DNA of 25,403 nucleotides from CAZHPA01 sp964533945 (GTDB lineage Bacteria; Bacillota; Clostridia; Lachnospirales; WRBF01): positions 1-25,403 of the forward strand of contig CAZHPA010000029.1 of the NCBI GenBank assembly GCA_964533945.1, read 5' to 3'. The translations under genes were made by a program, and so were the position numbers. The notes beneath the pieces are model-generated. The model made no database searches, was not told the origin of the DNA, and worked only from the letters and a program-made list of their open reading frames with translations. Of the stretch, positions 6,629 through 13,953 are shown one piece after another (positions within the stretch are counted from its first letter, which is position 1; the number at the start of each line of letters is the position of its first letter).

Positions 6629-7834
6629 TTAGGAATAGTTTTCAACAACAAACTTTTCAATTCTATCCATTCCTTTTTTAATGCAATCCATAGAAACGGC
6701 AAACGATAGCCTAATATGTTTATTGTATCCAAAATCATCACATGGAACAACGGCAACGCTGTAGTTTGAAATTAATACCTCGCCCAAGCTTTTTGCATCT
6801 GTAACTTCAACTCCGCAAATAGTTTTATTTTGGCGGCAAAGAGAAGAAATGTCCACAAACACATAAAAAGTTCCGGCAGGTTTAATTGCTGAAATATGCG
6901 GTATTTGTACAACTCTTTCGTAAATATAATTGCGTCTTTTTAAGTATTCTTTATCCATATTTTCAATAAATTGTTCTGAATCTTTTAAAGCCGCAAGAGC
7001 CGCTTTTTGCGCTATGCTGTTTGGGTTTGAAGCGCAATGGCTTTGTATGTTGCTCATAACGGCAGCAATTTCGGAATTTGATGCTGTGTATCCAACACGC
7101 CAGCCTGTCATTGAAAATGCTTTAGACATTCCGTTAACAACTATAGTACGGTTAAAAATTTCCTCGTTTAAAGAAGCTATGCTAATATGTGATAAACCTT
7201 CTCCATAAATTAATTTTTCATATATTTCATCTGAAATTATAAAAATATTGTTTTTAACAGCAAACTCGGCAATCATTTCAAGGTCTTCTTTGCCAAAAAC
7301 TGTTCCTGTGGGGTTACATGGGCTGTTTATTATAATTGCTTTTGTTTTGCTTGAAACAGCATCTTCAAGTTGTTGCTTTGTTGGAATGTAATTTGATTTT
7401 GCATCTGTATATATAAAAACAGGAATGCCCCCTGCTAATCTAATCATTTCAGGATAACTTAACCAAAATGGTGCTAATATAATAATTTCGTCGCCTTCAT
7501 TAAGAATTGCCGTAAAAATATTGTGAAGTGACTGTTTTGCACCACTGCTTACAACTATTTGGTTTGGTTTATATGATAGGTTGTTGTCTTTAAGAAGCTT
7601 TTGGCAAATTGCTTCTCTAAGCTCAAGTATTCCAGAACTTTCTGTATACTTAGTAAATCCGTTGTTTATAGCAGAAATTGCGGCTTCGTTTGCACAATCA
7701 GGTGTATTAAAATCGGGTTCGCCGGCTGAAAAGCTAACTATGTCAATTCCTTCTGCTTTCATCTTTTTTGCTTTTGCTGCAATTTGTAATGTTTTAGATT
7801 GTTTGATTAGTAACGCTTTTTTTGATAATTCCAT
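6629..7834 (-). CDS. pyridoxal-phosphate aspartate-type aminotransferase (class I/II, AspB family)
   Basis: A 401-residue fold-type I aminotransferase of the bacterial AspB (subgroup Ib) type, which normally transfers the amino group between aspartate and 2-oxoglutarate and may accept other substrates. Visible marks are SAGEPDFNTP near the start, SSGAKQSLHN, the SPCNPTGTV motif whose Asn contacts the cofactor, SDEIYEKLIY, the Schiff-base Lys238 in MSKAFSMTGWRVGY, and a substrate-carboxylate Arg in HIRLSFAVS. Length is normal for the family and no residue is missing. ATG has a well-placed AGGTGA site. It is followed by the repeat spacer and then the GT-C operon. No hairpin separates them, so read-through is possible. 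The exact substrate cannot be told from the sequence. Confidence 0.92.
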   Translation of the reverse strand: MELSKKALLIKQSKTLQIAAKAKKMKAEGIDIVSFSAGEPDFNTPDCANEAAISAINNGFTKYTESSGILELREAICQKLLKDNNLSYKPNQIVVSSGAKQSLHNIFTAILNEGDEIIILAPFWLSYPEMIRLAGGIPVFIYTDAKSNYIPTKQQLEDAVSSKTKAIIINSPCNPTGTVFGKEDLEMIAEFAVKNNIFIISDEIYEKLIYGEGLSHISIASLNEEIFNRTIVVNGMSKAFSMTGWRVGYTASNSEIAAVMSNIQSHCASNPNSIAQKAALAALKDSEQFIENMDKEYLKRRNYIYERVVQIPHISAIKPAGTFYVFVDISSLCRQNKTICGVEVTDAKSLGEVLISNYSVAVVPCDDFGYNKHIRLSFAVSMDCIKKGMDRIEKFVVENYS

Positions 7835-7872
7835 AAAATCACCTATTCTTAAAATTATAAAAGTTTATGTCA

Positions 7873-7901
7873 AGTTTAAACTATTTTTTTGGTAAATGCA
7901 A
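7873..7901 (-). promoter_or_regulatory. tentative promoter of the aminotransferase gene
   Basis: On the minus strand TTGCAT (7896-7901), 17 bases, TAAACT (7873-7878) is a weak sigma-A match. A perfect TTGACA (7868-7873) overlaps it, but its best -10 would put the start of transcription inside the ribosome site. Confidence 0.3.
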
Positions 7902-7932
7902 GAAAAATATATAATGAATAAAATTCTATATT

Positions 7933-7961
7933 TTGTAAATAATAATTTCGTAATATTAAAT
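7933..7961 (+). promoter_or_regulatory. tentative promoter of the DUF1540 gene
   Basis: TTGTAA (7933-7938), a 17-base spacer and TTAAAT (7956-7961) fit sigma-A loosely (four of six in each box). The leader to the ATG at 8001 would be about 33 bases. Confidence 0.35.
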
Positions 7962-7968
7962 TCGTAAT
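7947..7968 (+). repeat. direct repeat TTCGTAAT over the DUF1540 promoter
   Basis: TTCGTAAT occurs at 7947-7954 and again at 7961-7968, 14 bases apart, across the putative -10 region. It could be a regulator site, although the 14-base spacing does not match a helical turn and the region is very AT-rich. Confidence 0.3.
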
Positions 7969-8000
7969 TTTTATATTAAGATATTAAGGAGGAATTTAAA

Positions 8001-8153
8001 ATGGCAGGCCAAGAAATTAAATGCAGAGTGCATAGCTGCAAGTTTAATGACAAATCTATGTATTGCACATTAAATGATATAGTTGTTGGTGCACAAAATC
8101 CACAAGCAAGAAGCAAAAGCGAAACAGAATGTGTTAGCTTTCAACCTGAATAA
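8001..8153 (+). CDS. DUF1540 small cysteine protein
   Basis: A 50-residue protein with four cysteines (8, 13, 22 and 44) and His11 in the DUF1540 pattern: IKCRVHSC near the start, MYCTLNDIVVG in the middle and SETECVSF at the end. The family is common in Clostridia. The cysteines suggest metal binding, but its role is unknown. A near-perfect AAGGAGGA (7986-7993) lies seven bases before the ATG. It is a single-gene transcript, with its own promoter region shared divergently with the aminotransferase and its own terminator right after the stop. Confidence 0.88.
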   Translation: MAGQEIKCRVHSCKFNDKSMYCTLNDIVVGAQNPQARSKSETECVSFQPE

Positions 8154-8160
8154 TAGCGTT

Positions 8161-8197
8161 AAAAAACGGGCAGTTTAGCTGTCCGCTTTTTGTTTTT
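8161..8197 (+). terminator. intrinsic terminator of the DUF1540 gene
   Basis: AAAAAACGGGCAG (8161-8173) pairs with CTGTCCGCTTTTT (8179-8191), with one A-C mismatch and one G-U pair around a 5-base loop, followed by a further T run. The A-rich left arm could also let it stop lpd transcripts from the other side. Confidence 0.75.
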
Positions 8198-8220
8198 ATT
8201 ATGTTAAAATATAAGCAAAT

Positions 8221-9603
8221 TTAGTTAAGCATATGAATAGCCATTTTGTCAATTCCCAAAACAGCTTCTAAAAATGCTTCAGGTAATGTTGGATGTCCGT
8301 GCATTATTTTTCCAATTTCGCTAACAGAAATATTCGCTGCCATTGCAACAACAGCTTCGTGAATTAAATCACTTGCATGAGCGCCCAAAATGCTAACGCC
8401 AATAATTTTGCCATTGGAAGCAATAACTTTAACCATTCCTTCTGATTCTTCCATAGTTAACGCTTTTCCGTTTGCCATAAACGGAAATTTACTTACGCTA
8501 TATTGAATGCCTTTTTCTTTTGCTTCTTCTTCCGAAAGCCCAACGCAAGAAACTTCAGGGAAAGTGAAAATACTAATTGGAACTAGCCCATAATTAACAT
8601 CGGCTTTTTCATTCATAATTTTTTCAACGCAAGCTTTGCCTTCTTCGGAAGCAACATGTGCAAGCATAGCTTTACCAACTACATCGCCGATTGCGTATAT
8701 GTTTTGTATATTTGTGCGGTAGTTTTCATCAACAACAATGCCTTTGCCGTTATATTTTACTCCTATATCGTCTAAGCCAAGCCCTTCAATATATGCTTCT
8801 CTGCCGGCACAAACAAGCACTTTATCAAATGATTGTTTGGAAACTTCCCCTTCGGTGTCGATAGTTGCAAAAAACTTATCTTCAACTTTTTCAATTTCTT
8901 TAACTGTTGTTTTAGTTAAAATTTTAACTCCTCTTTTTGTTAAAATGGAACGCAATTTATTTGATATTTCGCAATCAATTTCAGAAAGTATAGTTGGCGA
9001 ACGCTTTGTAACTGTAACATTAGAGCCAAAAGCGCTAAATATGCTTGCAAATTCAATTCCAATTACGCCGCCGCCAATTATTAACATGCTTTTTGGAACT
9101 TCTGAAAGTTCTAGTGCCTCATTGCTTGTTAGTGCAAATTCTATTCCTTTTGTTTTTGGTATAAAAGTTTTAGAACCTGTTGCAATAATTATATTTTTGG
9201 CTGTTATAGTTTTAGTTTCGCCATTTAAACAAGTTGCATAAATAGTGTTGCCATCAACTAATTTACCAGCTCCTTTTATAACTTCAACTTTATTAGATTT
9301 AAGCAAAAGCTCAACGCCCATAGTTAGCTTTTTAATTATTTTGCGTTTGCGTTGTAAAACTTTAACCATATCAACGTTAAATTCGCCGCTAAGTGAAATG
9401 CCGAATTTTGAAGCGTTCGACATATAATCTGCAACTTGCGCAGTTCTATAAAGCGTTTTTGTTGGAATACAACCTGCATTTAAACATGTTCCGCCAAAAG
9501 CTTCCTTTTCAACAATTAAAACGTTTGCTCCAAGCTGCGCTGCACGGATTGCGGCAACATAGCCTCCGGGTCCTCCGCCTATTATAATTATATCTTTATC
9601 CAA
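8221..9603 (-). CDS. lpdA: dihydrolipoyl dehydrogenase (E3)
   Basis: FAD-dependent disulfide oxidoreductase that reoxidises dihydrolipoyl groups of 2-oxoacid dehydrogenase or glycine cleavage complexes with NAD. It has 460 residues: the FAD-binding GGGPGG fingerprint at 9-14, the redox pair Cys40 and Cys45 in GGTCLNAGCIPT, an NAD-binding IIGGGVIGIEFAS in the middle, the second FAD motif YAIGDV, and the catalytic dyad His437/Glu442 in HPTLPE of the dimerisation domain. There is no N-terminal lipoyl domain. The start is TTG at 9603, two bases after the stop of the lipoate ligase, with GGGGGCG as a probable ribosome site. No complex subunit (E1, E2 or H protein) lies nearby, so its partner is not known. 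Confidence 0.94.
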   Translation of the reverse strand: MDKDIIIIGGGPGGYVAAIRAAQLGANVLIVEKEAFGGTCLNAGCIPTKTLYRTAQVADYMSNASKFGISLSGEFNVDMVKVLQRKRKIIKKLTMGVELLLKSNKVEVIKGAGKLVDGNTIYATCLNGETKTITAKNIIIATGSKTFIPKTKGIEFALTSNEALELSEVPKSMLIIGGGVIGIEFASIFSAFGSNVTVTKRSPTILSEIDCEISNKLRSILTKRGVKILTKTTVKEIEKVEDKFFATIDTEGEVSKQSFDKVLVCAGREAYIEGLGLDDIGVKYNGKGIVVDENYRTNIQNIYAIGDVVGKAMLAHVASEEGKACVEKIMNEKADVNYGLVPISIFTFPEVSCVGLSEEEAKEKGIQYSVSKFPFMANGKALTMEESEGMVKVIASNGKIIGVSILGAHASDLIHEAVVAMAANISVSEIGKIMHGHPTLPEAFLEAVLGIDKMAIHMLN

Positions 9604-9605
9604 TT

Positions 9606-10592
9606 TTAGTACGCCCCCAATATTAGTGAAATAATTTCCTCTTTTGAAATATTGCCGAAATACAAGCTAATTTCAAATTGCTCCAACGCTTTTGAAATTT
9701 CTTTTTCATTATAAGACACATTTTGCAATGCGCCTTCAATGCACATAATATCCATACAGCCCAAAAAATCACCAAAGAAATTAATTGATTCAATAACTTC
9801 ATCTTTTAAGCGCAAATTAACAGAAACTTTGCCGTTTTCAAACCTTTTGCTATAAACAATATGTGTTTTAGGATTTTTTGAAAAGTTCCAACTAAACGAT
9901 TTATATTTTTGTTCTGCAAGCTTTAAAATTTGTTCCGTATCGGCTTGTGTTGGTACATATTCATCTGCGGGCATATTTTTGAAAAATCGCTTAACTAATT
10001 CCTTTTTAAAATAAAGTATATCAAGCTGTTTGTTTTGCAAATGTTCGCAAATATTTGTTACTCTTGCTCTAACAGATTTTACTCCTTTTGATAAAAACTT
10101 ATCACTTTGAACATTTAAAGCTTTGCTTAAAGCTTCTAAATCCGAATTATATAAAAGCGTTCCGTGAAAAAGGAGCTTGTTTGAAAAAATTCTTGCAGCA
10201 CTTCCAGATACCTTAGCATCATCTATTAAAATGTCGTTTCTTCCACTAATTTTTACATTAAGCCCAAAACTTGAAAGAACATCGGCTACAGGAATTAGCA
10301 GCTTGTGCGTTTCAGGCTTTTTTGCTTTAACTATAAAAGAAAAACATAAATTGCCCAAATCGTGATATACAGCGCCCCCACCGCTTATTCGGCGCACAAC
10401 GTTTATATTATGGCTTTGTGCGTATTGTTTGTTTACTTCTTCATGGGTATTTTGAAAAGCCCCAACTATAACAGAGGGTTCGTTTCTCCAAAGCATAAAA
10501 ATGTCGTCGTTAACAACATCATTTATTAAAAAATATTCTTCAAATGCTAAATTTATATATGGTTTTATGCTATTTGTTTCAATATATTTCAA
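9606..10592 (-). CDS. lplA: lipoate-protein ligase A
   Basis: Activates lipoate with ATP and attaches it to the lysine of lipoyl domains, giving the substrate that the following dihydrolipoyl dehydrogenase reoxidises. It has 328 residues. The large N-terminal ligase domain holds RRISGGGAVYHDLGN (67-81), and Lys127 in DDAKVSGSA is the conserved lysine, followed by LLFHGTLLYNSD. A small C-terminal accessory domain follows. TTG at 10590-10592 is the best start: AGGTGG lies five bases before it, and homologues begin MKYIETN. A GTG three codons upstream is part of that ribosome site. A terminator separates it from the ferredoxin gene upstream, so lplA and lpdA form their own transcript. I see no good promoter in the 40 bases left. 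Confidence 0.93.
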   Translation of the reverse strand: MKYIETNSIKPYINLAFEEYFLINDVVNDDIFMLWRNEPSVIVGAFQNTHEEVNKQYAQSHNINVVRRISGGGAVYHDLGNLCFSFIVKAKKPETHKLLIPVADVLSSFGLNVKISGRNDILIDDAKVSGSAARIFSNKLLFHGTLLYNSDLEALSKALNVQSDKFLSKGVKSVRARVTNICEHLQNKQLDILYFKKELVKRFFKNMPADEYVPTQADTEQILKLAEQKYKSFSWNFSKNPKTHIVYSKRFENGKVSVNLRLKDEVIESINFFGDFLGCMDIMCIEGALQNVSYNEKEISKALEQFEISLYFGNISKEEIISLILGAY

Positions 10593-10632
10593 GTTAGCCA
10601 CCTACTAAAATTTTAAAAAACTTCAATAAAGT

Positions 10633-10661
10633 AAAAGGAACGCAAAGTATGCGTCCCTTTT
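10633..10661 (-). terminator. intrinsic terminator of the hydrogenase-ferredoxin region
   Basis: On the minus strand AAAAGGGACGCA pairs with TGCGTTCCTTTT through 12 pairs, one of them G-U, around a 5-base loop. It begins two bases after the ferredoxin stop. T runs on both sides mean that it could work in both directions. Confidence 0.8.
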
Positions 10662-10663
10662 TT

Positions 10664-11029
10664 CTATTCCCCATCTTTAACTAAATATTCATTAACGGGG
10701 TTGCCTTTAGCTATATGCTGTTCAACAATTTCTTTTGCTCTTTCAGGTGTCATTTTAACGTAAGTAAATTTAACGCCTTCTTTATCAATAACTTCAACAA
10801 TCGGCTCTAAACGGCACATACCAATACAGCCTGTTTGAGTTACAATAACGTTTTCAAGCTTTTGGCTTGAAACTTCATCTAAAAGTGTTGTCATAACAGG
10901 GCGAGCGCCTGCGGCAATTCCGCAAGTTGCCATACCAACAACAATACGGTAACCTTCTTGGTCTGTTCTTTCTTTAACAGCAAGTTTAGCTTTATCTCTA
11001 ATAGCCTTTAATTCCTCTAACGATTTCAA
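10664..11029 (-). CDS. HndB-like thioredoxin-fold [2Fe-2S] ferredoxin
   Basis: A 121-residue [2Fe-2S] ferredoxin of the kind found as HndB or at the N-terminus of HydB/NuoF-like subunits of electron-bifurcating or NADP-reducing hydrogenases. The N-terminal third is a helical, charged lead. Then come Cys36 in ATCGIAAGARP and Cys68 and Cys72 in TQTGCIGMC, followed by EPIVEV, as in HndB. The start is TTG at 11029: AGGTGG lies five bases upstream and overlaps a GTG that would be a false start. It has its own near-consensus promoter, so it can be made apart from the sensory hydrogenase genes upstream. NuoE, NuoF and the catalytic hydrogenase, its usual partners, are absent from the window. Confidence 0.85.
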   Translation of the reverse strand: MKSLEELKAIRDKAKLAVKERTDQEGYRIVVGMATCGIAAGARPVMTTLLDEVSSQKLENVIVTQTGCIGMCRLEPIVEVIDKEGVKFTYVKMTPERAKEIVEQHIAKGNPVNEYLVKDGE

Positions 11030-11073
11030 AAAGTCCACCTCACAAATTTTTTTGTTCCTTAAAGCTAAGTTGC

Positions 11074-11102
11074 ATTATATCACACAATACAAGCGTTTGC
11101 AA
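11074..11102 (-). promoter_or_regulatory. strong sigma-A promoter of the HndB-like ferredoxin gene
   Basis: TTGCAA (11097-11102), exactly 17 bases and a perfect TATAAT (11074-11079), read on the minus strand, just after the PHP gene. The leader is about 38 bases. This is one of the best promoters in the window and splits the cluster into two transcription units. Confidence 0.75.
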
Positions 11103-11104
11103 CA

Positions 11105-11827
11105 TTAATTACCTAAAAAAGAAATAATATCCTTAACGCTAACTTTATCTTTAGGAATGTTTAAAAAGTTTGTTCTTTCGCCGATATTTTCTAAATAGTG
11201 AGCATCGGAAGATTGAATAGCTTTAAACTTTTTACCAAAAAGCGGCTTTTTGTTGTGCATAAATTCTATAGGGTCAACTTTTTTTGTAAACTCTAAAATA
11301 GAAACATCTAAATCAGCAGGAACAAAGCCTAAATTTGAAAGTATGCTATAAGAACTTCTATCAACGTGCGCCGGTATGCAAACGCCATTTAAGCTTTTAA
11401 CTGTTTCAACAAGCTCGTAAAGCTCGAACATAGAAGCAATAACAAGTAAGTTTTCGTGTTCTTTAACAACGTTGTCAAAAGCATCTAGGTATAGCTGTTC
11501 CCCAAATATTTCCTTTTTGTTTTTAATAGGGGGCATTTTGCTTTCTATAATTTCACCAAATTCAACGGCGGCTTCTATGCAACCAAAAAGGCAAACTGTA
11601 TGTACTTCTTCCATAGTTTCAACTTCAACGCCAGGAACAACTAAAAGCCCTGCTTCTTCTGCAACTTTCATAACAGGCAAAACATTTCCTATTGTATTGT
11701 GGTCTGTTATTGCTATACAATCAAGCGCGTTTAAAATTGCCATATTAACAATGTTATTAGGTGTCATTTCATTATCGCCACAAGGGGAAAGTGCAGTGTG
11801 AATATGAAAATCGTAATATAATTTCAT
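11105..11827 (-). CDS. PHP-domain metal-dependent phosphoesterase
   Basis: A 240-residue PHP-domain protein, a metal-dependent phosphoesterase fold related to the DNA polymerase III PHP domain and histidinol phosphatase. Metal-binding motifs are present in order: FHIHTALSPCGD (His8, His10), TDHN (Asp42, His43), PGVEVETMEEVH (His76), the later IPAHVDR and SSDAHYL near the end. Its substrate is not known. Proteins of this kind recur beside DRTGG and sensory hydrogenase genes in Clostridia, so a signalling role, perhaps on a nucleotide or phosphoprotein, is an inference. Its ATG overlaps the stop of the DRTGG gene upstream by four bases (ATGA), a sign of coupled translation. It closes the upstream transcription unit. 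Confidence 0.87.
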   Translation of the reverse strand: MKLYYDFHIHTALSPCGDNEMTPNNIVNMAILNALDCIAITDHNTIGNVLPVMKVAEEAGLLVVPGVEVETMEEVHTVCLFGCIEAAVEFGEIIESKMPPIKNKKEIFGEQLYLDAFDNVVKEHENLLVIASMFELYELVETVKSLNGVCIPAHVDRSSYSILSNLGFVPADLDVSILEFTKKVDPIEFMHNKKPLFGKKFKAIQSSDAHYLENIGERTNFLNIPKDKVSVKDIISFLGN

Positions 11828-12159
11828 AGCCCAAGATTCATAAGCACTTTTGCAGCATCATACGTACTTAACTTTGTAGTTAAAATAGGTATATCTTCGT
11901 TATCTGCTTTTGTTTTAGATTCAAAATCAACTTCAGCACCTTCGCATACTATAATGCAGCTAACACAAGTTAAAAGCGCAACAGCTATTATGTTTACATG
12001 ACCTTGTATTGTTAACCAAGCGTTTTCTTCTCCGGCTCTGCCCATTACCCAGCTTAATAAATCTCCTATGTAAACTCCGTTTACGTTATTTTCAAGCCCG
12101 CTTTTGCCAGCAACAATGTTAAATCCATGCTTTTCAACTAATTCTGCAACAGTAATCAC
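11824..12159 (-). CDS. DRTGG-domain protein (second copy)
   Basis: A 111-residue cytoplasmic protein made of a single DRTGG domain, a regulatory fold first seen in CBS-domain pyrophosphatases and phosphotransacetylases, thought to bind a ligand. Its pattern is GVYIGDLLSWVMGRA, AWLTIQGHVNIIAVALL and a C-terminal DIPILTTKLSTYDAAKVL. It differs greatly from the other DRTGG protein at 13954-14301. The start is GTG at 12159, with GGGGTGG six bases upstream. It lies between the hydrogenase homologue and the PHP gene and overlaps the latter by four bases. The two DRTGG proteins may form a heteromer or read two signals; that is inference. Confidence 0.82.
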   Translation of the reverse strand: MITVAELVEKHGFNIVAGKSGLENNVNGVYIGDLLSWVMGRAGEENAWLTIQGHVNIIAVALLTCVSCIIVCEGAEVDFESKTKADNEDIPILTTKLSTYDAAKVLMNLGL

Positions 12160-12185
12160 TTAATTCCACCCCTTTGTTATTTATC

Positions 12186-13508
12186 TTAATTGTTTGAATT
12201 ATTTAAAGTTTGCGGCAGCTTTGAAGATAAATCATACATTGCTTCTGCTAATTCTTTAACTTTCATACGCAGCATGAAGATGCAATCTTCTATGTTAGCT
12301 TCATTTTGAACTATGTCTTCTGCAAGAGCTTTGCAAGTTGGAGCGCCGCAAGAACTGCAATCAATATGTGGTAGCTTTTCGTATATTTTTTCCATGCGTT
12401 CAAGCTTTTCAAAGGCAACGGCTATATTGTCGTCAAGCTTTGCGCTAGAAATTTTTTGTAAAGGCTTTGTAAACATAAAGTTTATATTTTCTTTTTCAAA
12501 AATTATATTCCTTTTGTTGCTTTCGGGCATTTTGTTTAATTCATGCCCAATTTGTGCAAGCCTAACTTTTGCGGCAAAGCTATTGGCAACAGTTAATGGC
12601 CCACCAAGGCAACCGCAAACGCAAGCTAGTGCTTCTATAAATTCGCAATCTGAAAATTGACCGTTTTCAACTTCTTCAAGCAGTTTCTCAACGTTTTCAA
12701 CTCCATCAACAGAAATTGCATTTTCTGTATTAACGCCTTTTGTTTCGCCGCCCGTTGCTGCCCAGCCAACGCCATGAGAACTTGATTGAACTAATTTTTC
12801 GGGTGTTTTAATTGTGCTTATTTTATGTAAAAGTGGCATGTAAATGTCACGTATTGAAATTACGCCTTCAATTTCAGACTTTTCAATGCCAAGCGGATTA
12901 ATTGCATAAGTATTTTTGGCGGCACACGGGCTTATAAAAAACACGCTTATATCTTCACGCTTTAACCCTTTTGCAACCAAATAGTTTTTAGCAGCAATTG
13001 CCGCAACTTCAACAGGGGCAATAACAGGCAAAACGTTTTCAAGCAGCGATGGAAACCTCATGCTAATAAGTTTAACAACAGCCGGACAGGCAGAAGAAAT
13101 TACCGGTCGCTTTAGCTTCTTTTCAGCTATTAACTGTTTTGTTGCTTCTGTTACCATTTCGGCAGCATATGAAACTTCAAAAACTTCATCAAACCCGATT
13201 TGCTTAATGGCAGTTAAAATTAAATTTACATCTCTAATTTTTTTAAATTGGCTATATAATGCCGGGGCGGGAATTGCAACTTTATATTTGGGGCTTTTAA
13301 TAACTTTTATATAGCTGCTTGTTACAGCTTTTTTTGCGTAATGAGAACAAACTTTAATACAAACTCCGCAATCAATGCATTTTGATTCATTTATTACAGC
13401 TTTTCCGTTTCTAACTCTAATTGCTTGCGTTGGGCAACGCTTTACGCAATCTGTACAACCTATGCATTTACTTTCTATAAGCTCAACTGAATGTGCATAA
13501 TTACTCAT
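12186..13508 (-). CDS. sensory-type [FeFe]-hydrogenase homologue with three or four Fe-S clusters
   Basis: A 440-residue iron-sulfur protein with a hydrogenase large-subunit domain. Residues 15-25 and 44-54 hold two CxxCxxCxxxC [4Fe-4S] ferredoxin motifs. The H-cluster region has SSACPAV (Ala140, Cys141), SPCAAK (Cys195) and EALACVCGCLGG (Cys296, Cys298, Cys300). Compared with catalytic enzymes (TSCCP, MPCxxK, ACxxGC), the cysteines that bind the cluster remain but the proton-relay Cys is Ala140 and the Met before Cys195's Pro is Ser. The C-terminus has a further cluster motif (Cys384, 387, 392, 409) of the Fe-S/PF04060 type. This fits the group C/D putative H2 or redox sensors. ATG at 13508 is chosen because GGTGGTGA precedes it; an ATG at 13529 is in frame. 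Confidence 0.85.
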   Translation of the reverse strand: MSNYAHSVELIESKCIGCTDCVKRCPTQAIRVRNGKAVINESKCIDCGVCIKVCSHYAKKAVTSSYIKVIKSPKYKVAIPAPALYSQFKKIRDVNLILTAIKQIGFDEVFEVSYAAEMVTEATKQLIAEKKLKRPVISSACPAVVKLISMRFPSLLENVLPVIAPVEVAAIAAKNYLVAKGLKREDISVFFISPCAAKNTYAINPLGIEKSEIEGVISIRDIYMPLLHKISTIKTPEKLVQSSSHGVGWAATGGETKGVNTENAISVDGVENVEKLLEEVENGQFSDCEFIEALACVCGCLGGPLTVANSFAAKVRLAQIGHELNKMPESNKRNIIFEKENINFMFTKPLQKISSAKLDDNIAVAFEKLERMEKIYEKLPHIDCSSCGAPTCKALAEDIVQNEANIEDCIFMLRMKVKELAEAMYDLSSKLPQTLNNSNN

Positions 13509-13542
13509 GCAATCACCACCTTTTTTCATTTACGAATAAAAG

Positions 13543-13953
13543 TTATAAATTTACAGAAATAGTAACGGTAGTTCCAACTCCAACTTCCGACTCTACATTT
13601 AAAAAGTCAGAATTTTTTTTCATATTAGGCAAACCCATACCGGCACCAAAACCTAAATTACGTGCCTCATCAGATGCTGTTGAATAGCCTTCTTGCATAG
13701 CTTTTTCAATATCTGGAATGCCGGGTCCAACGTCTTTTAAAACTATATGAACTTTATCAGGTAAAATTTCAACATCAATTTCGCCGCCATTTGCATGTAT
13801 TACCATATTAATTTCGGCTTCATACATAGCAATAGCAATTTTACGAACTATATCTGCTGGAACGCCTAGCTTTTTTAAAGTTTTTTTCAGGTTGCTGGAA
13901 GCTTCTCCAGCGCTGAAAAATTCGCCGTCTAAAACTTTATAGTTTAGCCTCAT
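13543..13953 (-). CDS. anti-sigma-factor-like GHKL ATPase
   Basis: A 136-residue protein consisting of one histidine-kinase-type ATPase domain, like the serine kinases RsbW and SpoIIAB. Visible motifs are the N-box EAEINMVIHAN (about 45-55), the G1 box DVGPGIPD (74-81), the G2 box GFGAGMGLPNM (101-111) and GTTVTI at the end. There is no sensor or dimerisation-phosphoacceptor domain, so it is not a complete histidine kinase. Its ATG directly follows the TAG of the DRTGG gene, with a strong GGAGGTG site inside that gene. In this cluster it may relay the state of the hydrogenase-like sensor by phosphorylating or sequestering a partner protein. No sigma factor or anti-anti-sigma gene is seen nearby. 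Confidence 0.87.
   Translation of the reverse strand: MRLNYKVLDGEFFSAGEASSNLKKTLKKLGVPADIVRKIAIAMYEAEINMVIHANGGEIDVEILPDKVHIVLKDVGPGIPDIEKAMQEGYSTASDEARNLGFGAGMGLPNMKKNSDFLNVESEVGVGTTVTISVNL

Noticed and set aside
8738..9427. Open frames of 167 and 60 codons on the plus strand
   Set aside because: They are opposite to lpdA, whose motifs are complete through the same region. Codon use is the mirror of the real gene.
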